Positions 34,212 through 44,334 of a stretch of 64,000 nt of DNA are shown one piece after another. The notes below the pieces were generated by a model that worked only from the letters and a program-made list of their open reading frames with translations, had not been told where the DNA came from and searched no databases. This stretch comes from Alcaligenaceae bacterium. GTDB lineage: Bacteria; Pseudomonadota; Gammaproteobacteria; Burkholderiales; Burkholderiaceae_B. The translations under genes were made by a program, and so were the position numbers. The stretch spans positions 1 to 64,000 of the forward strand of contig JACCES010000009.1 in the NCBI GenBank assembly GCA_013416455.1. Direction: 5' to 3'. Every line of letters starts with the position of its first letter. The first letter of the stretch is position 1.

Positions 34212-35075
34212 TTATTTGTTACGGAAAAGGCTGCGCGCCAGGATATTGATGCCCAGAACCAGCAGCGTGATCATGACCGCGCCGGCCCAGGCCAGGCGGT
34301 TCCAGTCCTCGAAGGGGCTGGCCGCGTACTGGAAGATCACCACCGGCAGGTTGGCGATGGGGCCGTTCATGTTCATGGACATGAACTGGTTGTTGAGCGC
34401 GGTGAACAGCAGTGGCGCGGTTTCCCCGGAAATGCGCGCGATGGCGAGCAGAACCCCGGTGATGATGCCGGAAATCGCCGCGCGATAACAGATCAGGGAA
34501 ATGATGCGCCACTTGGGGCAGCCCAGGGCGGCGGCGGCTTCGCGCAGGCTGTTGGGCACCAGCAGCAGCATGTTGTCGGTGGAGCGCACGACGACCGGCA
34601 CTACGATGATGGCCAGCGCCAGGGCGCCGGCCCAGCCGGAATAGTGCTCCACCTGCGCCACGTACACGGCATAGATGAACAGGCCGATCACGATGGAGGG
34701 CGCCGACAGCAGCACGTCGTTCAGGAAGCGGGTGGCCGGCGCCAGCCAGCCGCGGCTGCCGTACTCGGCCAGGTAGGTGCCGGCCAGAATGCCGATGGGC
34801 GTGCCGATGAGGGTGGCCACCATCGCCATCAGCACGCTGCCGACGATGGCGTTCAGCAAGCCGCCTTCCCCGCCGGGCGGCGGCGTGGGCTGCGTCAGCA
34901 GGCTGAATGAGAGCGCATCCGCGCCTTTGGTAAGAAGGGTCAGGATGATCCAGAACAGCCAGAACAGGCCGAAGATCAGGGCGCCGCTGGACAGCGTCAG
35001 CATGACGCGGTTCCAGAGCGCCCGCCGGCGGTAGACCCGGTTGGACTGGCTGATGACGGAATTCGAATCGAACAT
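34212..35075 (-). CDS. pstA: Phosphate ABC transporter permease PstA
   Basis: 287 residues, about six membrane helices, with the BPD-type EAA loop [35 protein letters not shown] matches PstA. It forms the inner-membrane channel with PstC. It lies 15 nt downstream of pstC and 34 nt upstream of pstB. Confidence 0.95.
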   Translation of the reverse strand: MFDSNSVISQSNRVYRRRALWNRVMLTLSSGALIFGLFWLFWIILTLLTKGADALSFSLLTQPTPPPGGEGGLLNAIVGSVLMAMVATLIGTPIGILAGTYLAEYGSRGWLAPATRFLNDVLLSAPSIVIGLFIYAVYVAQVEHYSGWAGALALAIIVVPVVVRSTDNMLLLVPNSLREAAAALGCPKWRIISLICYRAAISGIITGVLLAIARISGETAPLLFTALNNQFMSMNMNGPIANLPVVIFQYAASPFEDWNRLAWAGAVMITLLVLGINILARSLFRNK

Positions 35076-35090
35076 GGTGGCTATCCCCGC

Positions 35091-36029
35091 TCAGTGCGAG
35101 GTTCCTTCGGACTTGGACAGGCGCATCAACAGCAGCTTGGAGAAAGCGAGCACGACAGTGGTGATCAGGAACAGGATCAGGCCCAGTTCCAGCAGCGCGG
35201 CCTTCTGCATTCCGCCGGCTTCATTGAACTCGTTTGCCAGCGCGGACGCGATGGAGTTGGACGGGGCGAATATCGACTGCGGCAGGTTGAACGAATTCCC
35301 GATCACGAACGTGACGGCCATGGTTTCACCCAGCGCCCGGCCCAGGCCCAGCATGATGCCGCCGATCACACCGCCCTTGGTGTAGGGCAGCACCACCTTC
35401 CACACCACTTCCCAGGTCGTGCTGCCCAGGCCATAGGCGGATTCCTTCAGCAGCGACGGCACGAGTTCGAAGACGTCGCGCATCACGGCCGCGATGAAGG
35501 GGATGATCATGATGGACAGGATCAGGCCGGCGGTGAACACGCCGATGCCGAAGGGCGGGCCGGCGAAGAACTGGCCCAGCACCGGCACACCCTCGAACAG
35601 GTCGATGATGTGCGGCTGAATGTATTGCTGGAAGATCGGCACGAAGACGAACAGGCCCCACATGCCGTAGATGATGGAGGGAATCGCGGCCAGCATCTCG
35701 ATGGCGGTGCCCAGCGGGCGGCGCAGCCACACCGGCGAAAGCTCGGTCAGGAACATGGCGATGCCGAAGGACACCGGCACGGCAATGATCAGGGCGATGA
35801 AGGACGTGAGCAGTGTCCCGGCGATGGGCACCAGCGCCCCGTAAACGTTGCGGACGGGATCCCATTCATTCGTCCACAGGAAGGCCAGGCCGTGCTGTGC
35901 GATGGATTCCCGGCTGCCGTAGATCAGCGACACCATGATGGCCGCCAGCAGGATGAACACCAGAAATGCGAACGAGCGCGTCAGGTTCTTGAACAAAAGG
36001 TCCATCAGCGCATTGGAATTACTCTTCAT
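35091..36029 (-). CDS. pstC: Phosphate ABC transporter permease PstC
   Basis: 312 residues, six membrane helices, opening with [20 protein letters not shown] and a periplasmic loop including [20 protein letters not shown]. The EAA loop is [15 protein letters not shown]. It partners with PstA. It is separated from pstS by 173 nt that contain a strong hairpin, so its expression is probably lower than that of the binding protein. Confidence 0.95.
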   Translation of the reverse strand: MKSNSNALMDLLFKNLTRSFAFLVFILLAAIMVSLIYGSRESIAQHGLAFLWTNEWDPVRNVYGALVPIAGTLLTSFIALIIAVPVSFGIAMFLTELSPVWLRRPLGTAIEMLAAIPSIIYGMWGLFVFVPIFQQYIQPHIIDLFEGVPVLGQFFAGPPFGIGVFTAGLILSIMIIPFIAAVMRDVFELVPSLLKESAYGLGSTTWEVVWKVVLPYTKGGVIGGIMLGLGRALGETMAVTFVIGNSFNLPQSIFAPSNSIASALANEFNEAGGMQKAALLELGLILFLITTVVLAFSKLLLMRLSKSEGTSH

Positions 36030-36170
36030 GACGGCGTCTTGGCGTTACACAACAGGGGAGGGAAAGCATTGCGAAAAACGGAGCTGGCGAAGCCCGCGCA
36101 CAGGCGCGCGGTCATACAAATGAACGGTGCCATAAACCGATACAGCACCGTCCATGGGGAAAACATGCTT

Positions 36171-36190
36171 CCGGAGCCCGCGGGCTCCGG
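36171..36190 (-). terminator. Hairpin between pstS and pstC (attenuator or mRNA stabiliser)
   Basis: CCGGAGCCCGCGGGCTCCGG is a perfect palindrome 13 nt after the pstS stop. Only a short TTTT follows at some distance, so full termination is unlikely. Partial termination or 3' protection would make much more PstS than PstCAB. Confidence 0.6.
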
Positions 36191-36202
36191 ATCACTGGCG
36201 GC

Positions 36203-37243
36203 TTATTGCCAGACAGCCTTACCGTCTTCGGCCTTGATCTCGGTCTTCCAGATGCCGTCGATCTGCGAAACGACGTTCTCGGGCATCGGCACATAGTCCA
36301 GTTCGGCGGCCATTTTACCGCCGTTCTTGAAAGCCCAGGTGAAGAAGTCCAGTACGCCCTTGCCGTTCTCGGGCTTGCTCTGCGACTTGTGCATCAGGAT
36401 GAAGCTGGCGGCGGTGATGGGCCAGGAATCGGCACCCGGCTCGTTGGTCAGCACCACGCCCATGCCGGGCGCGCTGTTCCAGTCGGCGTTGGCGGCGGCC
36501 GCGCCGAAGGTGTCCTGCGAAGGCTGGACGAAATTGCCGTCACGGTTCTGGAGCTGGGTCCAGGCCAGTTCATTCTGCTTGGCGTAGGCGTATTCAACAT
36601 AGCCGATCGAGTTCTTCAGCTGGCGCACGTAGGCGGCCACGCCTTCGTTGCCCTTGCCGCCCTGACCCACCGGCCACTTCACGGCCTTGCCTTCACCGAC
36701 CGTGTCCTTCCAGCCGGCGGAAACCTTGGACAGGTAGTTGGTCCAGTTGAAGGTCGTGCCGGAACCGTCCGAACGGTGCACCACCACGATCGAGGCGCCG
36801 GGCAGGTTCAGGTCGGGGTTCAACGCCTTGATGGCCGCGTCATCCCACTTGGTGACCTTGTTCAGATAGATGTCTGCGAGCACCTCGCCGGAAAGCTTCA
36901 GTTCGCCCGGCTTGATGCCGTCGACGTTGATGACGGGCACCACGCCGCCGATGATGGCGGGGAACTGCAGCAGGTTGTTCTCTTCGAGCGCCTTGGCCGT
37001 CATGGGGTCGTCGGAACCGGCAAAATCAACGGTCTTGGCGATGATCTGCTGCTGGCCGCCACCCGAACCGATGGACTGGTAGTTGATGCGGTTGCCGGTT
37101 TCCTGATGGTATTGAGCGGCCCACTTCGCATAAACGGGGTACGGGAACGAGGCCCCTGCGCCGGTGATGTCGATGGCATGCGCCGACAGGGCCGCCGCGG
37201 TCAGCGCCACACCGACGGAAAGTTGCTTGAATGCTTTGAACAT
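36203..37243 (-). CDS. pstS: Phosphate-binding periplasmic protein PstS
   Basis: 346 residues from ATG 37243, with signal peptide to about residue 22 (LTAAALSAHA). GAGASFPYPVYAKWAAQYHQ opens the mature protein. The phosphate site is shown by GSGGGQQQI, FAGSDDPM and HRSDGSGTTFNWTNYLSKVS. It binds inorganic phosphate in the periplasm for PstCAB. A Pho box lies 70 nt upstream, so PhoB should induce it on phosphate starvation. Confidence 0.96.
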   Translation of the reverse strand: MFKAFKQLSVGVALTAAALSAHAIDITGAGASFPYPVYAKWAAQYHQETGNRINYQSIGSGGGQQQIIAKTVDFAGSDDPMTAKALEENNLLQFPAIIGGVVPVINVDGIKPGELKLSGEVLADIYLNKVTKWDDAAIKALNPDLNLPGASIVVVHRSDGSGTTFNWTNYLSKVSAGWKDTVGEGKAVKWPVGQGGKGNEGVAAYVRQLKNSIGYVEYAYAKQNELAWTQLQNRDGNFVQPSQDTFGAAAANADWNSAPGMGVVLTNEPGADSWPITAASFILMHKSQSKPENGKGVLDFFTWAFKNGGKMAAELDYVPMPENVVSQIDGIWKTEIKAEDGKAVWQ

Positions 37244-37312
37244 GAATGGTGTCCTCTTGTCGAACCGATGAATCAGGATGAGCGGGTACTGGCGAAATAG
37301 TACGCAACGTAT

Positions 37313-37330
37313 ATGACATGTTCGTGACAC
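37313..37330 (-). promoter_or_regulatory. Pho box upstream of pstS
   Basis: On the minus strand GTGTCAC-GAAC-ATGTCAT gives two heptamers on the CTGTCAT pattern separated by 4 nt, the PhoB site layout. It is 70 nt before the pstS start and inside the short gap after ppk1, so pst has its own phosphate-controlled promoter. Confidence 0.75.
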
Positions 37331-37360
37331 CCGCCCAGCAAATTTCATGCGGCGGCCTGA

Positions 37361-39433
37361 TCAGGCGCCGAGTTCGCGCATCAGCACCTGATGGAGGTTC
37401 ACCGGCTTGGCCCGGCTGCGTACGCGGGCATAGCTGCCGTTGGGCTGGGCCTTCCATGCCAACTGGTTGTCGCGCAGCGCGATGGTGAAGGACTCGCGGA
37501 TGACCCGGCGCTTCAGGCCGCGGTCGAGAATGGGGAAAGCCACCTCCACCCGCCTGAAGAAATTGCGGTCCATCCAGTCGGCCGACGAGAGGTAGACGTT
37601 CTCGGTGCCGTTCGCATAGAAGTAGAACACACGCGAATGTTCGAGGAAGCGGCCGATGATGGAGCGCACGCGGATATTGTCCGACAGGCCGGGCACCCCG
37701 GCGCGCAAAGCGCAGGCCCCCCGGATGATCAGGTCTATCTTCACGCCGGCCTGGCTGGCCTTGTAGAGCGCGTCTATGATTTCCGGTTCGAGCAGGGAAT
37801 TCATCTTGGCCATGATGCGGGCCCGCTTGCCCGCCTTGGCCGCGGCCGCTTCCGCCCGTATCATGGCCATCATGGTTTCATGCAGGGTGAAGGGCGACTG
37901 CAGCAGCAGGCGCAGCGGCCGGCGCGCGCCCAGACCTGTGAGCAGCGAAAACACCTTGTCCATATCTTCGCAGAGGCGCTGATCCGCGGTGATCAGCCCG
38001 AAGTCCGTATACAGCTTCGCCGTTCTGGGATGATAGTTGCCGGTGCCCAGGTGACCGTAGCGCTTGATGCGTCCGCCCTCGCGGCGCAGCACCAGGGCCA
38101 TCTTGGCATGGGTCTTGTGGCCCACCACCCCATAACTGACGTGCGCGCCCACCTCCTCGAGCTTGGCCGCCCAGTTGATGTTGGTCTGCTCATCGAAGCG
38201 GGCCATGAGCTCGACCACCACGGTGACTTCCTTGCCCGCCTTGGCGGCCGCCACCAGCAGCCGCATCAGTTCGGAATCTTCGCCGGTGCGGTAAATGGTC
38301 TGCTTGATGGCCACCACATTGGGGTCGATGGCCGCCGCCGTCAGGAAATCGAGCACCGGCTGAAAGGACTGGTAGGGATGGTGCAGCAGTTGGTCCTGGC
38401 GGGAAATGGCGGCGAACAGTTCGTCGGGCCGGTCGCCCACGGTATCGAAAGGCGCCGGGACCGGTGCGCGGTACGGCGAAAACAGCAGGTCCGGCCGATC
38501 GACGACATTGCACAGCTGCATGAGACGCGCCAGATTGACCGGGCCGCTGACCCGATAGGTATCCTGCGGCGTCAGGCTGAATTCGTCCTGCAGGAAGGAT
38601 TCCAGGGCCTCGGGCGCCGAGTCGTCGATTTCCAGCCGCACCGCCGCGCCGAAGTTGCGCTGCGAGAGCTCCCCCTGCAAAGCCTGGCGAAGATTGGTGA
38701 TTTCCTCTTCGTCGACGAACAGGTCGCTGTTGCGCGTCACCCGCCACTGATAGCAGCCCTTCACCTCGAGCCCGGGGAAAAGATCGCCGACGAACGCCCG
38801 GATGAGCGCCGTCAGCAGCACGAAGCCGTGGGGCAGGCCGCAGATTTCGACCGGCGCCTTGATGATGCGCGGCAGCGCCCGCGGGGCCTGCACGATGGCG
38901 ATCGAGGCGCTGCGGCCGAAGGCGTCCTGGCCGGACAGCGGGACGATGAAGTTGAGACTCTTGTTGTAGACGCGCGGAAAAGGATGGGCCGGATCGAGCC
39001 CGATGGGCGTGAGCAGCGGGATGACATCGCGCAGGAACAGGGCGTGCGCCCACTGGCGCATGCCTTCGTCCCATTCCCAGCTGGGCAGGAAGGTGATCCC
39101 TTCTTTGCGCAGGGCCGGCATGACAGACTGCGTGAGCAGGGCGTTCTGCCGATCGACCAGTTCGTGGGTGGCCACATGGATGCGCTCGAAGGCGGCGCCG
39201 GGCGTATAGCCGTCCGCGGCCACCTGATCGGGGTTCTGGCGCAGCTGTTCCTTCAGGCTGGAGATGCGGATCTCGAAGAATTCATCGAGGTTGGAGCCCA
39301 CGATGCACAGATAGCGCAGGCGTTCCAGCAGGGGCACCTCGGGCCGCTCCGCCATGGCAAGCACTCGTTCATTGAATTTCAACAGCGACAGTTCGCGGTT
39401 GAGAAGCATGGGTTCTGACGAGTTGGGGAGCAT
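37361..39433 (-). CDS. ppk1: Polyphosphate kinase 1
   Basis: 690 residues. The N-terminal PPK domain starts LLNRELSLLKFNERVLAMAE. The catalytic half carries HKTHAKMALVLRREGG with the phospho-histidine, GTGNYHPRTAKLYTDFGL, and HSRVFYFYANG with the second His. It makes polyphosphate from ATP, reversibly, at the membrane. ATG 39433 is used; ATG 39409 is the alternative, and neither has a strong ribosome site. It is upstream of and parallel to pstS, and divergent from ppx. Confidence 0.95.
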   Translation of the reverse strand: MLPNSSEPMLLNRELSLLKFNERVLAMAERPEVPLLERLRYLCIVGSNLDEFFEIRISSLKEQLRQNPDQVAADGYTPGAAFERIHVATHELVDRQNALLTQSVMPALRKEGITFLPSWEWDEGMRQWAHALFLRDVIPLLTPIGLDPAHPFPRVYNKSLNFIVPLSGQDAFGRSASIAIVQAPRALPRIIKAPVEICGLPHGFVLLTALIRAFVGDLFPGLEVKGCYQWRVTRNSDLFVDEEEITNLRQALQGELSQRNFGAAVRLEIDDSAPEALESFLQDEFSLTPQDTYRVSGPVNLARLMQLCNVVDRPDLLFSPYRAPVPAPFDTVGDRPDELFAAISRQDQLLHHPYQSFQPVLDFLTAAAIDPNVVAIKQTIYRTGEDSELMRLLVAAAKAGKEVTVVVELMARFDEQTNINWAAKLEEVGAHVSYGVVGHKTHAKMALVLRREGGRIKRYGHLGTGNYHPRTAKLYTDFGLITADQRLCEDMDKVFSLLTGLGARRPLRLLLQSPFTLHETMMAMIRAEAAAAKAGKRARIMAKMNSLLEPEIIDALYKASQAGVKIDLIIRGACALRAGVPGLSDNIRVRSIIGRFLEHSRVFYFYANGTENVYLSSADWMDRNFFRRVEVAFPILDRGLKRRVIRESFTIALRDNQLAWKAQPNGSYARVRSRAKPVNLHQVLMRELGA

Positions 39434-39549
39434 GGCTTGCCATCGAAGAGGAGAACATTATGTTTTACTTCAAGAATCTTACCGGCATGTGACAAAACGC
39501 GGTAGCGCGTAACGCATCGGCAATCCGGGCCCCTGGCGGAACGGGAAAC

Positions 39550-39555
39550 TATAAT
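39550..39555 (+). promoter_or_regulatory. -10 element of ppx
   Basis: TATAAT 31 nt upstream of the ppx start. No matching -35 box is seen at 17 nt (GGGCCC), so an activator or an extended -10 mechanism may be needed. Confidence 0.45.
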
Positions 39556-39585
39556 CGCCCCAATTCAGTCGCAAAGAGCCTCTTC

Positions 39586-41079
39586 ATGGACCATCTTCTT
39601 GCCGCTGTCGACCTCGGATCGAACAGCTTCCGGCTCTCCATCGGGCGGGTCGTGCAGCTCGACGGCGCGGCCCAGATCTATTCCATCGACCGCCTGAAAG
39701 AACATGTCCGCATGGCCGCCGGCCTGAATGCGGACAACGTCCTCGACGAAGACGCCATCCACCGGGCCGTCGGCTCGCTGGAGCGCTTCGGCGAGCGCAT
39801 ACAGGGCTTTCATCCCAACCGTGTGCGCGCCGTCGCGACCAATACCTTCCGCATCGCCCGCAATGCCCCGGAGGTGCTGCCCCGCCTGGAAGACGCCCTG
39901 GGCTTCCCCATTGAAATCATCTCCGGCCAGGAAGAAGCGCGCCTGATCTTCACCGGCGTCACCCACGAACTGCCGCCCTCTCCCTACCGGCGCCTCATGA
40001 TCGATATCGGCGGCGGTTCCACGGAAGTCATCATCGGCCAGGAATTCCGGCCGCTGCACATGGCCTCCCTCTTCATGGGCTGCGTCAGCTATACACGCCG
40101 CTTCTTTCCGGACGGCTGCATCACCGAAGCGCGCATGCAGCAGGCCATCATGGCGGCCAGGCGTGAAGTCGAAACCATAGCCCGCCAGTACAAGAAAACC
40201 GGGTGGCAGGAAGCCTATGGGTCTTCCGGAACCGCCAAGGGGCTGATCGCGGTGCTGGCCGAAACCGGCATGTCGCAGAAGGGAATCACGCGCGAAGGCC
40301 TGGAACAGCTCAAGGCCAAACTCGTCAAGGACGGCCGGGTCGACATGGACACCCTGCCCGGCCTCAAGCCCGACCGCGCCGTGGTGCTTGCCGGCGGCCT
40401 GGCGATCATGCTGGCCGCCTTCCTCGAACTGCGGATCGAGCTGATGCTGCCGGGCGACGGCGCTCTGCGCATGGGCACGCTCTACGATCTGCTGGGCCGC
40501 GATTCCAAGCACGACAAGCGCGATGAAACCGTGAAGCAGTTCATGCGCCGCTACCACATCGACACGCGCCAGGCGGAAAGGGTCAAACGCATCACCCTGG
40601 AACTGTTCGCGCAGCTGGGCCTGCCCGGCGACGGCGAGACGGCGGAGCTCGCCCGCATCATCGGCTGGGTGGCCAAGCTGCACGAAGTGGGGCTGAGCAT
40701 TGCCCATGCCGACTACGACAAGCACACCGCCTACGTGCTGCGCAACGCCGACATGCCCGGTTTTTCAATCTACGACCAAGAACAATTGTCCACATTCGCG
40801 CTTGGGCACCAGGGCAAGCTGCCCAAGCGCATGCCCGAAGACTCGCGCAATCGCTGGCTCGCATTGTTCTGTCTGCGCCTGGCGGTCCTGCTGTGCCGCC
40901 GGCGCGAAGATATCCCGGAACTGCCGCTCACCATCGCGGTGAACGGCAAGGACATCGCCATCAAGGCGTCGGCAGAATGGCTGGAAAGCAAGCCGCTGAC
41001 GGCCTATTCGCTGGACGGCGAGCGCATCGAATGGAAGAAGGCGGGCTTCACCGTCACGCTGGAAACCTCGGCGCCCTGA
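39586..41079 (+). CDS. ppx: Exopolyphosphatase (Ppx/GppA family)
   Basis: 497 residues. The actin-like ATPase fold is seen in LLAAVDLGSNSFRLSIGRVV, SGQEEARLIF, and LMIDIGGGSTEVII with the catalytic Asp/Gly segment. A C-terminal HD-like helical domain follows from about 310. It removes terminal phosphate from polyphosphate or pppGpp. Divergent placement from ppk1 lets synthesis and breakdown be balanced in one region. Confidence 0.93.
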   Translation: MDHLLAAVDLGSNSFRLSIGRVVQLDGAAQIYSIDRLKEHVRMAAGLNADNVLDEDAIHRAVGSLERFGERIQGFHPNRVRAVATNTFRIARNAPEVLPRLEDALGFPIEIISGQEEARLIFTGVTHELPPSPYRRLMIDIGGGSTEVIIGQEFRPLHMASLFMGCVSYTRRFFPDGCITEARMQQAIMAARREVETIARQYKKTGWQEAYGSSGTAKGLIAVLAETGMSQKGITREGLEQLKAKLVKDGRVDMDTLPGLKPDRAVVLAGGLAIMLAAFLELRIELMLPGDGALRMGTLYDLLGRDSKHDKRDETVKQFMRRYHIDTRQAERVKRITLELFAQLGLPGDGETAELARIIGWVAKLHEVGLSIAHADYDKHTAYVLRNADMPGFSIYDQEQLSTFALGHQGKLPKRMPEDSRNRWLALFCLRLAVLLCRRREDIPELPLTIAVNGKDIAIKASAEWLESKPLTAYSLDGERIEWKKAGFTVTLETSAP

Positions 41080-41145
41080 GGCGCCCCGAATGCAGGGCCC
41101 CTTCCGGTGCCGGGCCTGGCGTGCGCGCGCCGGCGACGCCGGGCT

Positions 41146-41928
41146 TTACTCGATGCCGAAGTGGCGCCGGTAACGGGGATCCATGTCGTCGACGTCGAGA
41201 AACACCGGGAAATCGGCCGTATTGAAGTCGGGATCCCATGCCGGTTCACCGCAGATGCGCGCGCCGACTTTCAGATAGCCCTTGATGAGCGGCGGTGTGC
41301 GCGCCGGCAGGTCGGCATCGATGCGACGCACCGGATAGGGGTGGTGCGGGCGCAGCCGCGGCAAGGCCGCCGACTGGCTCAGGCCGCGCTGCGCCTCGTG
41401 CCACACATGGGCGGCGGTGACGCCGCCATCGCGCAGGCTGACGCTGGCGCAGCCCAGCACATAGCGCAGTTTCAGGTGCTTGACGAAGCTTGCGATGCCG
41501 GCCCACAGCAGCATGAGCACGGCGCCATTGCGGTAGTCGGGATGAATGCAGGACCGCCCCAGTTCGATGACCTCGTTGCGCAAAGACCCCAGACCGGAGA
41601 GATCGAATTCGGATTCTGAATAGTATCCGCCGAGCCGGCCGGCATTGACGGGCGTGAGCAGCCGGTAAGTACCGACGATGCGGCCCGTGGCGTGCTCGCG
41701 CACCATCAGATGCTCGCACCAGGGGTCGTAGCGGTCGGCGTCGAGGCCATTGGCCGTCTCCGGGAACACCGCGTTCATCTCTTCCGAAAAAACCGAGAAA
41801 CGCAGGCGCTGCAGCGCTTCGATATCATCCGCCGTGCTGGCGACCGCCAGTTCGAGATTGCCCGCCGCCATGGCGGGCAACAGCAGCGGATGCGCATGAT
41901 CGGAATGGCTATCGTGGATTTCTAGCAT
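41146..41928 (-). CDS. GNAT-type N-acyltransferase (OlsB-like)
   Basis: 260 residues from ATG 41928. RFSVFSEEMNAVFPE, GRIVGTYRLLTP, YYSESEFDLSGL, and LRNEVIELGRSCIHPDYRNG match the ornithine-acyl-ACP N-acyltransferase family. That enzyme makes lyso-ornithine lipid, the first step of ornithine lipid synthesis in phosphate-starved bacteria. The second gene (olsA) is not next to it. Its nearness to the pst/ppk/ppx block fits a phosphate-saving role, but I see no Pho box before it. A related autoinducer-type acyltransferase is the alternative. Confidence 0.72.
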   Translation of the reverse strand: MLEIHDSHSDHAHPLLLPAMAAGNLELAVASTADDIEALQRLRFSVFSEEMNAVFPETANGLDADRYDPWCEHLMVREHATGRIVGTYRLLTPVNAGRLGGYYSESEFDLSGLGSLRNEVIELGRSCIHPDYRNGAVLMLLWAGIASFVKHLKLRYVLGCASVSLRDGGVTAAHVWHEAQRGLSQSAALPRLRPHHPYPVRRIDADLPARTPPLIKGYLKVGARICGEPAWDPDFNTADFPVFLDVDDMDPRYRRHFGIE

Positions 41929-42003
41929 GGCAATGCACCAGGACCGAGACTGACAATGGCCGCTATTATCCGCAGGCAATATGTCAGGACTTCGACGCCT
42001 ACA

Positions 42004-43350
42004 TTACCCGTTTGTTAAATCCACCGCAACAAGTCGTTCAACCCCTTCTCGGGCAAGGTCGGCATCTTCGGCTTCGACCATCAGGCGCAATTTGGGTTCC
42101 GTGCCCGAAGCTCGGATCAGTACACGGCCACGCCCGTCGAGCATTTCCTCGACTTCCCGGCGGGCGGCGGCCAGCCCCGCATGGTTCTGCCAGTCGACGC
42201 CCGGTTCCAGCGGCACGTTCACCATGTTCTGAGGATACATGCGCAGGTCGCCCACCAGCTGCGCCAGCGTCTGGCCGCTGCGCGCCATGGCTTGCAGCAC
42301 CTGCAAGGCCGCTATGATGCCGTCGCCTGTGGTGTGATGGTCGAGGCACAGCAGATGGCCCGAGCTCTCGCCGCCGAACAGCCACCCTTTCTGCAGCAGC
42401 ATTTCCAGCACATAGCGGTCGCCGACCTTGGCACGCTCGAAGGGGATGCCCAGTTCCCGAAGCCGCTTTTCAAAGCCGAAGTTGGTCATGAGCGTGCCCA
42501 CGACGCCTTCCACCGGTTTGAGGCGCATGCGGTCGCGGACGATCACATACAGCAGCTCGTCGCCGTTGTAGAGCCTGCCATCGACGTCCACCATCTGCAG
42601 CCGGTCGGCATCGCCGTCCAGCGCAATGCCGAAATCCGCGCCCCGCGCGCGTACTTCGTCGACCAGCCGCTCTGGATGCATGGCGCCCACCCCTTCATTG
42701 ATGTTGAAGCCATCGGGCTGGCAGCCCAGGGGGAAGACTTCGGCGCCCAGCTCGCGAAAGACATGGGGCGCAATGTGGTAGGCCGCGCCGTGCGCCGCGT
42801 CCACCACGATGGACATGCCCGAGAGCGCCAGTTCATTGGGGAAGGCGCTCTTGCAGAATTCGATATACCGGCCGGCCGCGTCGTCGATGCGGCGCGCGCG
42901 GCCCAGGTGTTCGGAATCGACGCAGTCCAGGGGTTCTTCCAGCGCCGCCTCGATGTCGGCCTCCAGCTCGTCGGGCAGCTTCATGCCGTTGCCCGAGAAG
43001 AACTTGATGCCATTGTCATGATAGGGGTTGTGCGAAGCGCTGATGACGATGCCCGCGGCCAGCCGGAGGGTACGCGCCAGATAGGCCACGGCGGGAGTGG
43101 GCACGGGCCCGGCCAGCAGCACGTCGACCCCGGCGGCGGAAAGGCCGGCTTCCAGGGCCGATTCGAGCATGTAGCCCGAGATCCGCGTGTCCTTGCCTAT
43201 GACCACCGTGGGCCGGCCCCGGCCCGGCTGCCGCCTGGCCAGGACCTTGCCGGCGGCATGGCCCAGCCGCAGCGCGAATTCGGCATTGATGGTGGGGCCA
43301 CCGACCTGGCCTCGTATGCCGTCGGTCCCGAAGTATTTACGTTCACTCAT
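42004..43350 (-). CDS. glmM: Phosphoglucosamine mutase
   Basis: 448 residues of normal length. [13 protein letters not shown] opens the protein. The phosphoserine loop is [20 protein letters not shown], the metal loop [11 protein letters not shown] and the sugar loop [13 protein letters not shown]. It converts glucosamine-6-phosphate to glucosamine-1-phosphate for peptidoglycan and LPS. Its ATG overlaps the folP stop by 4 nt, so translation is coupled. Confidence 0.96.
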   Translation of the reverse strand: MSERKYFGTDGIRGQVGGPTINAEFALRLGHAAGKVLARRQPGRGRPTVVIGKDTRISGYMLESALEAGLSAAGVDVLLAGPVPTPAVAYLARTLRLAAGIVISASHNPYHDNGIKFFSGNGMKLPDELEADIEAALEEPLDCVDSEHLGRARRIDDAAGRYIEFCKSAFPNELALSGMSIVVDAAHGAAYHIAPHVFRELGAEVFPLGCQPDGFNINEGVGAMHPERLVDEVRARGADFGIALDGDADRLQMVDVDGRLYNGDELLYVIVRDRMRLKPVEGVVGTLMTNFGFEKRLRELGIPFERAKVGDRYVLEMLLQKGWLFGGESSGHLLCLDHHTTGDGIIAALQVLQAMARSGQTLAQLVGDLRMYPQNMVNVPLEPGVDWQNHAGLAAARREVEEMLDGRGRVLIRASGTEPKLRLMVEAEDADLAREGVERLVAVDLTNG

Positions 43351-44240
43351 ACGAAGGATTCATCCTTTATCGCCCGCCATACTTTCACCGCATCGACCGT
43401 TTCGGCCACATCGTGCACCCGCAGGATATGCCCGCCCTTTTCAAGGCCGTACAGCGCCGCTGCAAGACTGGCCGCCAGGCGCTCGCGTGGTTCGCGGCCC
43501 ACCACATGGCCCAGCATGGACTTGCGCGACAGGCCCAGCAGCCAGGGTTGATCGGCAACTTTCATGCGGTCGAGATGCCGCAGCATGGCGTAGTTCTGGG
43601 CGGCCGTCTTGCCGAAGCCGAAACCCGGATCGAGCACGATGCGCCGAGGGGAAATGCCGGCCCGCGACAGGCATTGCACGCGTTCGGCCAGGAAGCCGCC
43701 CACGTCGCGCACCACGTCATCGTAATGCGGGGCCTCCTGCATGGTGCGCGGCTCGCCCTGCATGTGCATGATGCACAGCCCGCAACGGCTGGCCGCCACG
43801 GCCTCGATGGCGCCGGGTTCCCGCAGGCCCCGGATATCGTTGATCATGTCGGCGCCCGCCTCGATGGCATGGCGCATGACCTCGGGCTTGAACGTATCGA
43901 CCGAAAGCGGCACCCCGCTGTCCCGCAGGGCTTCGAGCACCGGCAGGACGCGGTCCAGTTCGGCCTGCGGCGGCACCGGCGCGGCGCCCGGGCGGGTCGA
44001 TTCCCCGCCGATGTCTATCATGTCGGCGCCCTGGTCCACCATGCGGCGCGCCCGTTCCACCGCATGAGGGATGGAAAGGTCCCCGCCGTCGGAAAAGGAA
44101 TCAGGGGTCACATTGAGGATCCCCATGACCAGGGGCCGCCCGAGATCGAGTTCGAAGCGCCCGCATTGCAATAGGGGGGAAGACCCGGTCTCGCGCGGGG
44201 AAACAAGGGTCGTGCTTTGGCCCATGGTGGCAGACGTCAT
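43347..44240 (-). CDS. folP: Dihydropteroate synthase
   Basis: 297 residues from ATG 44240 (ATG 44225 is also possible). [16 protein letters not shown] is the pterin-binding motif, [14 protein letters not shown] the second, followed by [20 protein letters not shown] and [15 protein letters not shown]. It joins para-aminobenzoate to the pterin in folate synthesis and is the sulfonamide target. The folP-glmM pair is the standard proteobacterial arrangement after ftsH. Confidence 0.95.
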   Translation of the reverse strand: MTSATMGQSTTLVSPRETGSSPLLQCGRFELDLGRPLVMGILNVTPDSFSDGGDLSIPHAVERARRMVDQGADMIDIGGESTRPGAAPVPPQAELDRVLPVLEALRDSGVPLSVDTFKPEVMRHAIEAGADMINDIRGLREPGAIEAVAASRCGLCIMHMQGEPRTMQEAPHYDDVVRDVGGFLAERVQCLSRAGISPRRIVLDPGFGFGKTAAQNYAMLRHLDRMKVADQPWLLGLSRKSMLGHVVGREPRERLAASLAAALYGLEKGGHILRVHDVAETVDAVKVWRAIKDESFV

Positions 44241-44256
44241 GTAGCTATCGGTGTTG

Positions 44257-44287
44257 AAAAAAAAAGCGCCGGCCCGAAGGCCGGTGC
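44257..44287 (-). terminator. Intrinsic terminator after ftsH
   Basis: On the minus strand GCACCGGCC-TTCG-GGCCGGCGC is a tight GC-rich hairpin with a UUCG tetraloop, followed by nine T. It lies 48 nt after the ftsH stop and 17 nt before folP, so folP-glmM must rely on readthrough or a promoter close by. Confidence 0.85.
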
Positions 44288-44334
44288 TTGCGCGCCACGT
44301 GCCAGGCAGGGCCATGCCGGCGCCTGTGTCGTGG

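Noticed and set aside
37391-39418. 675-codon open frame opposite ppk1
   Set aside because: Shadow of ppk1; composition is that of an antisense high-GC frame rich in His, Gly, Gln and Arg.
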